Positions 26,951-39,200 of a stretch of DNA of 64,000 bases are shown here, one piece after another; the stretch's first letter is position 1, and each line of letters begins with the position of its first letter. The notes beneath the pieces were generated by a model. The model did not search any database. It worked only from the letters and a program-made list of their open reading frames with translations, and had not been told where the DNA came from. The stretch is from Candidula unifasciata. Taxonomy: Eukaryota; Mollusca; Gastropoda; Stylommatophora; Geomitridae. The stretch spans positions 365,001 to 429,000 of the forward strand of contig CAJHNH020008444.1 of NCBI GenBank assembly GCA_905116865.2, given 5' to 3'. Both the position numbers and the translations under genes were made by a program.

Positions 26951-26986
<36 letters not shown>

Positions 26987-29900
26987 ACATTTTATTTAAT
27001 GAGATATTATTTGGTAGAAAAAAGGGGGGGGGGAATTTGTTGTTGTCATTATGACGTCATAATTAACTTATGATGAAATCTCTTGGCTCTGGGTGGCTGT
27101 GTCAACAAACCCTCTTTCTTGGTCAAAAAGAAAAGAAAGTTATTTCTCTGCTCTGTTTGTATTTAGTTTCATATGACAGTCACCTTTGTGACTTGAGAGC
27201 CCATGATAATGCAGTAGCTGGCATACTTGCCTTGGTTGTAATAGGTTTCAATCCCTGTATATTTTGAAATAAAAACTTGACCCAGGCTACAAATTCCTTT
27301 TGCTTCTTCTCTCCTAGTTTCATATGGTAGTGTGTATATTAGAAATGGAGAAAGCTGTGAAAACACGGGCACTGAGAGAACACAGAGATACAAAGTTGCA
27401 AAGTTCCTTAGTATGCCAGATCACCCCATGAAAAATAGATTTCAGAACCTAGCCTTGGGACGGTTAAAAAAAAGCAGCTTTATTCATCAAGCAAAAAAAA
27501 TATGTAGACAAACTGCTGATGTTCCAGAAATTGGTTGTCCCACTTAAAAGTATTCCAGAACAAACCCCATGGAGAGAAAATTGCAAACTAACAGTACAAA
27601 TCCAGACAAATGTGAAAGGGGTATTTGACAAGATAGTGTACAACGCAGAATGGCCACCCTCAGTTATATTGATGAAGAATACCCACAAGAACAATGGGTC
27701 AGAGTCTATACAGATGGGTCCGCAGAAAGTGCAGTTAGAAATGGTGGTGCTGGAGTGTACATAGAATTTCCAGATGGTACTAGGGATAAGTCCAGCGTAC
27801 CAACCGGAAAGTACTGCCATAACTACGATGCAGAAACCCAGGCTATCAAGATAGCAACAGAGAAACTGCTAAATACCAATCTTGGCTCACAGTATGTGGT
27901 AATTCTGACAGATGCAAAATCAGTACTTGAAGCACTCCAGTCTAGGAAACTACCAGAATTGCAAACACTGCTGACACAACTTAGCCTTCAGCAAAGAGTC
28001 ATAATGCTGTGGATACCGTCATATTGTGAAGTGCCTGGAAATGAGAAAGCTGATCAACTGGCAGGGGAAGATGCGACAAAGTTGCAGCCAGATGTACCAG
28101 TCACGACCACCAAAAGAAAAGAATTATTAAATCAATCAGGAAATCACCAGCCCCAGCACAAGACAACTATTTTATTATTGTCAGAACAGGTCATTATCCT
28201 CCGCCTCAGTACAGGGCACAACCGATTACGTAACCACATGTACACAAAATTCAAGAAAGGTATATCAGCCATGTGCACCTGTGGAAAGGTGCCCCAGACA
28301 GCAGAGCATGTACTTTAGGACTGCACCGAATTTGACACATTAAGGCAAACCTTTTGGCCAGAAAGAACAACAGTGGAACGTAAACTCTATGGACCACTGA
28401 ATGAACTAACAACGACAGTGAAATTTATACAAGAGACAAAATTGCTGATATGTTTGTTAGGTATCTTTAACTAACTTATCTAGAAAGTTTTGAATCATTA
28501 TCTGTATTTCTTCTTTAATATTATTTTTCCTCTGTTCAGGGAATGAATGAAATCCTAGGACCTATCTACTACACATTTGCCACTGACCCAGATCAAGATT
28601 GTAGAGGTACCAGTACCTTTGTTTTGTTATTAGCGTAGCTTAATATTGCGACAAAAACGATTTTAAAAACAGTTTTTTTCTTTTAAATTTATTTTTTACA
28701 TTTGAAAAAATGTAATAGCTCTGGCTATTGTCAGGGCTCTGTAAAGAAGAAAAAGGAGGTGAAGAAAGACTTGGATACAGAACTTGGCTGATTAGACAAG
28801 CCTCAGAATGCAAACTCTGCCCAGAGCATGCCTGTCTCCAACTTTTTACGAACATGCTCCATGAGTCGATTACAATCATGACATGTGTGTGCAGCTGGTT
28901 CTCAAGTATGAGGAAAACTGCTGTGACAGTCTCCACCTCCATTCTCAAAATAGATTTTGTAGTATCATATGCTAGACTTTGTAACCATGACAGAGAGGTT
29001 AAGCCATTTGATTTTGGAATCGTCCTTTTGTTGACAAGGGTAAGTGTTTCGATGATTGATGGGGATTGTTCCTAGACCTGTGGAGTTTATGCTTTGTACA
29101 GTGTTATCGCTGGCAATTACCTAGGACTTTGCTGATATGAGACTATAAGCGCCCATGCTTCATGGGAGGATGTTATGGGAAGTATCAAGTTATCCAAAAA
29201 ACAAAGAGATAAATACTGCCTCTGGGACGATTTTCTTGAAGGATTATCTCTTTCTACATAATTTATTGATTCTTTATTTTAATTGAAATGATTTAATCAA
29301 AGCACTCGATAGATTAATTGCCATTCTCACAAACATCTCAGTTTATTGTATCTTTTGCTAATCATGACATTGATTAACCATCGGTATTGTATTTATAGGT
29401 CCTTTGTAGAAACAGGGTGTTTTCAAGATTGTCATCACAGTCTGGCCTGAAAGAGAATCAGTCTCATTGAATGTAAAGATACTTCCAGTCAGTTCTCCCA
29501 CCCTGTGCACGTATGGTTCTGTTTCCTACCCTCATACTGTACTTATATGATGCTTGTGCATGTGGTTTCCTACCCTAAATGGTTATCTTATATCTTGAAG
29601 TTGCACTTTCCTACCCTAGATGTTACTTATATCTTTGTGCACTTTTGATAATACCTAGATGTTACTTATGGGAATCTTGATGTGCACTTTCCTACCCTAG
29701 CTAATGTCACTTTGCTGATAGTATAATCATGTTGTGAAAACAGACTTCCTACCCTAGATGTTACTTATATCTTGTGCACTTTCCTACCCTAGATGTCATG
29801 TATATCTTACGCACTTTCCTACCCTAGATGTTACTTATATCTTGTGCACTTTCCTACCCTAGATGTCACGTATATCTTACGCACTTTCCTACTCTAGATG

Positions 29901-32900
29901 TTAATTATATCTCGTGCACTTTCCTACCCTAGATGTCACGTATATCTTACACACTTTCCTACCCTAGATGTCACGTATATCTTGTGCACTTTCCTACCCT
30001 AGATGTCACGTATATCTTGTGCACTTTCCTACCCTAGATATCACGTATATCTTGTGCACTTTCCTACCCTAGATGTCACGTATATCTTGTGCACTTTTCT
30101 ACCCTAGATGTCACGTATATCCTGCGCTTATTTTTGTGCCCCTCTCCCCTGCTACGATGCCGTATGTTTTTTTTTCTATCTGTCGTGGCACTCAATATGA
30201 CAAAAATTTTCATTTTCCAAGGCAAGCTTTGTCTATTAGCCAGTCTTCCTTGATATTCAGATCTTTTTTTTTTCTTGTGCCTTTCTTTCTCCCTAATGGA
30301 GCATAGGCCCTCAACCAACTCGCGCCAAGTCGTTCTATCCTTCGCCATTGCATGAAGCTCTCCCCCATGTCCTCCAACTCTTTCTAACTTCATTCTCCAG
30401 CTTTCTTCTCCATGTGTTTTTTGGTCTTCCTTTATTCCTATGCCCCTCTAGGTTCCAATGCAAAGACATTCTAGTTATGCTGTTCTCCTGTTTTCTCAGT
30501 GTGTGTCCTATCCAATGCCAGCGACTTTTCCTCACCTCTTGGTCTACTGGAGCCTGTTTAGGTCCCTCTTAAAGCTCTACATTAGTTATTCTATCATTCT
30601 TGTTCATGGTATTCTGTGAATCTTTGTATAGCATTTCAGTTCAAAACCCGTATTTTCTTCCTTAATGACTATGATATTATCCGCGACTCTCATTGCTATG
30701 TTTGCCCAGGGAAGATGCATGCACTCAACATTGTGACTTTGATTTCTTTGCTGTTCAGTCTTGTCTTTGCTGTGGTCATCCTATGTATGTAAATTGTACC
30801 CAACCTGGACTTCACACAAGCGATAAACACCCGGTGACACAAAGTGCCACCATGCAGATGAGGATCACCCGTGGAGAGGTCCCGGAAACCCTTCTGCCAT
30901 TTCAGGCCCGGCTATATTTAGGACCCCCAGCAAAAGCCAGGGTGAGAATTCAAAATAACTAAAAAAATGCATCCCACAAAGGGGATGACGAGATTTGAAG
31001 ACATCTTGGGGTGGTCATCCTCCTTAGAATCAGAGTATAATTTGATCTGAATTTGGATTAAATAGTGTGATCCAATTCTATCTTAATAGTATGATTTTAT
31101 CTAAGTATATATTGTATATAAAGATTAATAGTATATTTTTATTTTGATACAGATTTATAGGATAGAATGATCTTAGTGTAGATAAATGGTATAGTTTAAT
31201 TTAACTACCTATGTTCTTGTCTCTTTCAGAATTTGCTGAAGCTGACTCTTTCTTCTGTTTCACCAGCTTGATGGCGGAGATCCGGGACTTCTTCATCAAG
31301 ACTTTGGATGACTCCCAGTACGGCATAGGTACTGTGAGCTTCTTTATGTTTTCTGTACTTGACATAGGATCTATACGTAGAGACAGCTGGGCTTAGAGGT
31401 TACAGTGTTTGCTTGAGGCTCAAATCTGACAGGGTTCAAATCTCAGCACTGTGTTGGGAATTAATGTCAAATGCACCTGACAAGATACAGCTAAATGTGT
31501 CGGGCAGTGTTTTGTTTGAGTCTGTGTTGTTGAAATTTGCAAGGGGAAAACATTATTTTGAATTATTACAAGAATCATTCAGTGGAGCAAGTGAGACGAT
31601 CTGATATCTAGCGTTGTCAAACATCATCATCATCAACATCCTGTTTTGTCTAATATATGTCACATAAGGCTCACAGTCTGTTCCTCTACTCCATTCTGTC
31701 CTGTGTAATCCCTGCAATATCATGGATGAAATCCAGTCTGGTATGTTAGTTTTAAGATATTTCTGTTTGTAGGGGAGGGGGCAGACATCTTGCTTCCTCA
31801 GTCCAGCTATTTCCCTTTTAAGTACCTGTTTGGTGATTCTGTGCTCATTTCTTCCTAGGATGTGTCCAATATAGCGCCATTTTCTTTCTCATGTAACTGT
31901 TGATACCAGTGGTTGGCCAGACATGTCTCTTGTAACTGTTGATACCAGTGGTTGGCCAGACATTTCTCTTGTAACTGTTGATACCAGTGGTTGGCCAGAG
32001 ATTTCTTTTGTAACTGTTGATACCAGTGGTTGGCCAGACATTTCTCTTTGTGATAACTGTTGCCAGATACCTTGGTAACTGTTGAGTAGTGGTTGGCAGA
32101 CATTTCTCTTGTAACTGTTGATACCAGTGGTTGCCTAGACATGTCTCTTGTAACTGTTGATACCAGTGGTTGGCCAGACATTTCTTTTGTAACTGTTGAT
32201 ACCAGTGGTTGGCCAGACATTTCTTTTGTAACTGTTGATACCAGTGGTTGGCCAGACATTTCTCTTGTAACTGTTGATACCAGTGGTTGGCCAGACATTT
32301 CTCTTGTAACTGTTGATACCAGTGGTTGGCCAGACATTTCTCTTGTAACTGTTGATACCAGTGGTTGGCCAGACATTTCTCTTGTAACTGTTGATACCAG
32401 TGGTTGGCCAGACATTTCTCTTGTAACTGTTGATACCAGTGGTTGGCCAGACATTTCTCTTTTTGTCTCACGTATAAAGGCGTACAATGGCTAGGACAGT
32501 CCACCCTGTTTGGGAACTGCCTTCACAGAAAGAAACTGCAGCCTGATGTGAATATATCTCTGTCTACAAACAGCAGTCATGTGTGCATACAAGAAAGAGG
32601 GCAACCATAATTACCTACACACACATGGCATGAACTGTAATAGTTTATTATTTCTCACCTCCGTGTACTCTTACAGGCAGCAAAATGTGCCACCTGATGG
32701 AATTGGTCAAGCAGTTCGACCGGCCTCTGTGGCAGAGTTTGCAGGATCAGGAGCTAAAGCCCCAGTTCTATGCCTTCCGGTGGATCACACTGCTTCTCTC
32801 ACAGGAATTTGAGTTGCCTGGTAGGTCTGTGGGTGTCAAAAGTTACTTGTTGTTAGACATCATGAAGTAGGTTATGTTGTATGTTGTTTTTTTTTTTTTT

Positions 32901-35900
32901 TTTTTAAATACTTCCATCTTGTGGGCTTATATTTGGTCAAGAAACTGATTGGGCCCATTCTTCTTCTTCTTAGCGTTCGGTGGTTGTGAATTTTGGCAGA
33001 AAGTTCTGGTTGTTCATTAATTTCTGGACTTCAGTCTTTTTCCAGAAACGTAGTTTTTCATTCATATCCATTTTACTGATTTGGTTTTCTTGTATGCAGA
33101 CTGTTGGTTCCTTACTGTTCAGGAGGATGCGCTCCAACTTCAGGGGAAAATCCTTAATAAATGCTTTTTACGACATGCTTGTTAGGGAGGATGTGGGTTT
33201 TTTCTTTTCTTACACCTAAAACTGGGCCCCGGAACCCACATTGGAAGAGGTGGGCCCATTCCAGACTGAACCTGTCTAAGCACCATAGCTAATACTTGAT
33301 GGGAAAGGAGTTTCCTACCTTCCTTGCATACCCGTTTACTTTCCTGTCTTCACCTGCTTTGTTCATTTCTTTCGGCCCATGATTTGTAACACCTCTCTCT
33401 CTAACTCTTTAGCCCCATTAATTGGGTTTCAGCATCCGCTTCCCTATTCCTCTACAAGAGAGAAACTGTCACTGTGTGGCTGTAAATGAAACCAACCCAA
33501 GACAGAATGATGTAAAACTCTGCACAAATGTGGTGTGCAAGCATAGAATACGTCATTGTTGAAGAGGGTCTATACCAAAGAATCAGAGAGATGTTTTTGA
33601 ACTGTGAAGGATGTTTACCATCTTTAAGGATCACAGGAGGGAGCTTGCCCTGTAACTGTGAAGGATGTTTACCATCTTTAAGGATCACAGGAGGGAGCTT
33701 GCCCTGTAACTGTGAAGGATGTTTACATCTTTAAGGATCACAGGAGGGAGTTTGCCCTGTAACTGTGAAGGATGTTTACCATCTTTAAGGATCACAGGAG
33801 GGAGTTTGCCCTGTAACTGTGAAGGATGTTTACATCTTTAAGGATCACAGGAGGGAGCTTGCCCTGTAACTGTGAAGGAATGTTTTACCCATCTTTAGGA
33901 TCACAGTGAGGGAGCTTGCCCTGTAACTGTGAAGGATGTTTACATCTTTAAGGATCACAGGAGGGAGTTTGCCCTGTAACTGTGAAGGATGTTTACCATC
34001 TTTAAGGATCACAGGAAGGAGCTTGCCCTGTAAATGTGAAAGATGTTTACCATCTTTGAGGATCACAGGAGGGAGCTTGCCCTATAGATGCCTGCCTGAC
34101 TTGTATCTGTTGAATGCAGTCATGCCTAGTTGTCTTTTTTGCCTGGTGCAAGGATCTTTCATTATTTGAGACTTTCTCTGGACATACACTAAGAGGGAAA
34201 CCTGTTTCATTTTCTTTTCTTTATAAAATTTAACAGGTCCAGATGAGTATCATATACTTTCGTATCATTCTGTCATTTAATAATATTTTGTTTCGTTTAT
34301 TTGCATAATGATTTGAACACCATAATGTTATTATTTCATAGTCACTTCATGTTTTGTTTTTTTTCTGTTTGTTGTTGTTGTGTTTTGTTTCTGATCATTG
34401 TTTTGCTGATGAAGGCTAACCACTGCAATCATTTGTTTGGCTTTGGATTTTGGCTTGTAAAGCTGACACATGTTTAATGTTTGTCTAATTGTTTTATATC
34501 TAGCCAGATTAGGTCAGGCTGCTGAGACCAAAAGTAATTTATATAAAATAGCACACTGTAGATGTCATTGTGGAGGAAGAAGTATGGATAGGGCAGACTT
34601 TCTAAACACACTTTGTGTGCCAGGGAAGTTGAGACAAAGGAGTCCAAGACAGTGAACTGCCGGTTGGAAATGGGTATTAAATTAGGACACACATGAAGAA
34701 ACTGGTAGCAGGACTTAAAAAGAAGATCTACCAGTCATCTCCTGTTGGGTGTGTTGAGCATGAGATGGCTGCTGCATGGGAGGATGGTGTAAAAATAGGT
34801 TGAACCTATGTGCTAGGACGTTGATACGGACAAGTAACCGTGGCCCTAATTGTCCCTTGAGCCTGTGATCTAGGCTTAACACAACATGGCACAAATAAAC
34901 ATGAAAATCTGGTCATTTCAAGCAGAAAATAATCTTTTTTTGTGTTTTCAGATGTCCTCAGGATCTGGGACTCTCTGTTTGCGGACAGCAACAGATTTGA
35001 GTTTCTTCATTTTGTTTGCTGTGCAATGTTGATGTAAGTTGATCTTCTTTTTTTTTTTTTTCCTACTTTTCAATGTCTCTGATATTTCTGTGGTCTATAT
35101 TCTGCTCTGTTCAATCTTGTTACATTGCCAAACCATTTGATCTGTTGTCTACCGATAAAGTTTAGTATTGGTTCTGTGCCGACTCTCCTCGTGGTATCAT
35201 TGTTCCTAAACCAATCTAAAAGGGGGAAGTTGGGGGGATTCTCCCACACAGGCATGTCATACAAGTTGACTGATTAAAGTTGTTTCTTTTGAAGTTGGAT
35301 TTCATCTGCCCATAAGGAGGAACCAACAATCTGCACACAGATAATCCAGATCTATAAACAGATGTGTATGCAAGCCTTAAGTTATGAAACAAGACTAAAG
35401 TCCAGAGGCGAATGAACAACCAGTATTTTCTGCCAGACTCTACAGCCACTGAATGCGAAAAGTAGGAAGATCTCCCAGGGAAAGCAAAGGCTACACAGCT
35501 TACTCACACCAAGCCCCTCTTGTCTGTAGATTTGTTCATGATTGGTTGGCTTCTGTGGCTAAGGTTTGCTCGTGCAGCCTCACTTTGTCATCTCTGATCT
35601 CTTCTTCTTCTCTTCTTCTGCCTGTCTATTCCCCCAATGGAGCATAGGCCCTCAACCAACTCACGCCAAGTCGTTCTATCCTTCGCCATTGCATGGAGCT
35701 CTCCCCATGTCCTCCCCATCTCCTCTGAACTCATGCTAGGTAAACTTGAGTGGTAATGTTTGCTTCCCTTAGGTACTGCAGCTACACACTGGGGAATAAT
35801 AAAATATTGACACATTTTCAAGGTTAAAGGTGAGAGGAACACCTTCATGACACCAGGTTCTATCCTATATGTCTCAGTCTGTCTGCGCAGCACGGCCGGC

Positions 35901-36218
35901 TGCCTGCCAAGAGCATCACAGAAAACATGAAATTTGTAGCTCCAGCAACAAATCCCCAGAAAACTCAGGACATATTTCACACACGACCCTCTGAGCATGA
36001 GAACCCGTAAAAGTGAATGTATTGTACACAGTGTCTCAGCTGATGTAAGATGCAACACAAAGATGATAAAGGAATCACCACACACACACAAAAGAGTTTG
36101 TTTCATTAGAATGAGCATTTCATTTTTTTTAAATACCTTGACCAACATAACAAGCTGCTTGCTAAAAACGTTTGCGAGGCCTTTTCTATATTAATTTGAT
36201 TATTGGACAATTAGAGCA

Positions 36219-36254
<36 letters not shown>

Positions 36255-39200
36255 AAATTAGAGGGAATCGTTTTTCCAACCTAAAGCTGGTACCAAGCAA
36301 TGCTCTGGTCAACACAATATTGATGCTGATTGGTCTATAAACTGTCTCATTAACATTCGTCTTAGGGTTTCTTTTGGGTGTCCTTGCTTCCTCAAGCCCT
36401 TTATTTCCCATTTTAATGCCTGTTTTGTAATTGTCTACTGGTTTTATCTCAGGATGTGTCCAGTATAGCGCCGTATATAGAACAATGTACCAATATTATT
36501 TCAAATTGTTAAAAATGGTACTTTACTTAACATTCTATTTATTGTTATTCTTCAGGTCAGTTAGAAATGAGCTTTTAAGAGGGGATTTTCCCAACAGCAT
36601 GAAACTAGTCCAGGTGAGAACAAATGTTTTTATATTGCCTCACTTTTGTGAGTGTACCTGGTCATCTTTTCATATTATCTAAAATATTTCACGCATAATT
36701 GTCCATGAGCTTTGACTTATAGTTCGCTGCCATGAAATACAGAGTAGAAAGCTCATTAAGGCGAACACTTGTTCAACATGAACAAAATGATGTTCCCATC
36801 AGAGATGTATATATTTATTATTTTGTGTGTTAGTCTCTGGTTGGCCTGAGTTTTTTTAAATATATATACAGAGTTGATTTTTTGCGTGTGCATTGGAATT
36901 GATGTTAACAAGGTTTTACTTTACAGGGTTCGTAGTGGACCGGGAAATCGGGAAATTACCGGGATTTTTTTCGTTGACCTTGAACCGGGATTTTTAGCTT
37001 ATAAAAGACATTCCGACCTTGAAAAGCCGTGAACCGCGGCAATGAAATCGTCAGAAATCCTGTGTTTTTCAGCACAGGCAATGTATGGGGAGCCATTTGG
37101 CTTTTTTGGCCATTTGGCTAGTTTTTGGCTACTTTTCTTTGTATGGTCGTTTCAGGTGTGAGGGCAGCTGATTATTGGCTATTTTCAGCCGAAATGGCTT
37201 GTTAAAGGCCAGGGGAGGGCGGGCTGTGTTGCAGATCATGAATACATGCAGACAGCAGTGGTGTGGCAAGGGGCAGATTTCGTCTCGTGTGTGTGTGTGT
37301 GTGTGTGTGCCTTTGTTTCTAGCAAGTCGGCGGAATGAACAGTATAAATCGTTTATGGCCGTGGTTTCTAGAAAGGATTACATTGGGAGATGGTGGGGCT
37401 CGGTTCAGTTGTATTTATAGAGTCGCCGTGGTGGGGGCTAAGCACAGCCTTCTCTATTAATTAGAGATGGCATTGGGGCTAAGCAAAGTGACTACAGCTG
37501 GATTTCCCAGTTCTATTTTTGGCCTGGATTTATCTTTACAGTGTGTTTGGCGATCAGTATTATAATTCCCCGAGATTCCGTCTCCTGCATTGTCTCTAAC
37601 CCTCCCTTCTGATCTTCTTCTTCTTCTCTTTCTCTCTATCTTTCCTTTTACTCTCTCATTTCCTGTCCCCCCTCCCCCTTTTTCCTATTTTATTTCTTGT
37701 TTAAATGTTTAGTAAATGTGCGGCTCCATAACTCTTCCTAGCAACTCAAGTACACAGGAAGTTGTATTGGGGGGGGGGGGGTGTGGGGGGGGGCATTCTG
37801 TGGGAACATGGTGGATATTTTCTTTTGATGTGTTTGTTTTCCTAGCGGCCTTAATCTCTGTCCATCTCCCTTCCCGCCCCCTCACATTTTGTCCTACCTG
37901 TTCCTCACTCTCTGCCTGTCTGTGTCACTGCTTTCCTCTCTCTCTTTCTCTTTGTATTTGCCACTCTCCCTCACTTCCTCCCCCTCTCTCTCTCTCTTTC
38001 TTTCTCCATACCTTCAGTTGGTGTAGAAGGTTATGTGTTGCCTAGTGCAGAACATTTCATGTCCAACAGCTCCCCCTCCCTCACACACACATTAAAAATA
38101 TGTGTACTTTTAAAAACACATTTGCCGTTTCCCCCCCCCCCCCCCTTTTCTCCTCCCACATTGATGACACCTAGGGGAGGGAGTGCACCCCTTCCTGCTA
38201 CCTTCTTCCCTCTATATCTCATCTTATTTCTTACTCCCTTCTTTCTCTCCCTGTCTCATTCCCCACTTTATTTTCTTAAACTTTATTCTCTCACCTCCTC
38301 TGTCTCACCCTTACCACCTCAGCCTTCTACACCACTTTCCACCACCTCCTCTCTCCCCTCCTTTCTGTAATTGGAAAACCAGAAATAAAACGAAGTCCAC
38401 TGCTGCCCTGACCTATTTATGTGTCTGACCTATTTATGTGTCTGACCTATTTATGTGTGTGGGTAAACTTCTCTATTTTCCACCAGTGGTGGGTTGGGAT
38501 CCCCTGGACTTTTTTTTTTCTTCATAAAATGACCTTGGCTCTCAGGTCACCAGCCTTAAGTGTAAGAAATTGAATTATTGTTGTCACACACAGATAGGGC
38601 AAGCAAGGGGCAGTAGGGGTTAGCACTGTTGTTTTTGGACCACGGCAGGCCGCATTCACATTGGGAGAGGGTAGGAACCGGAAAAGTGGCCTCACTTAGA
38701 GATTTCCTAATTCTATTTTTGGCACTCATTGTTCTTACACCCCCACCCCCACAACCGTGTCTTACCTTTCTTCTCTCACCCCTTCTCTTTCCTTTGATCT
38801 TCTACTGTTCTCCTTTCTCTCTCCATTCTTCCTCTCTTCCTTTCCTTGCCCCTTCTCCTGTCCCATCTCTTCTTTGTCTCCTCTCCATCCTGTCTTTTCA
38901 TTTTCTCTAGATTTCCTTACCCGCTCCTCCTCTCTCTTCTCTCCCCTCCCCCCCCCCCCCCCCCCCCCCCATTTTTTTACTGGTTCATCTACGTATTTTT
39001 TTTTCCCCATAACTATCTTTTCCTAGTGGTTGTGTCCACTACACTTGAATTGTGTGTTGGGGGGGGGGGGGGGGGGGGGAGTAGGTGGCTGTTTTTTTTT
39101 CTTTGATGTATCTTGTCTCCCTTCCTGCCCCTCTCTCTTAATCTGTTTGTCACTGCCTTCCTTACCCACCTCTCTCTCTCTCTCTCTTGCTTTATGTCTG

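Noticed and set aside
28640..29075. Frames of 102-115 aa next to TBC1D13 exon 9
   Set aside because: Lie in intron 9. Sequence partly resembles 49470-49640, suggesting a dispersed repeat; no domain seen.
31845..32504. ORFs of 210-219 aa (minus) and 133 aa (plus)
   Set aside because: 39-bp tandem repeat translated; perfect 13-aa periodicity on both strands.
35588..36148. 186-aa minus-strand frame
   Set aside because: Its end is a LINE tail (AKDRTTWRELVEGLCSI) and the rest has no recognisable domain; likely chance read-through.
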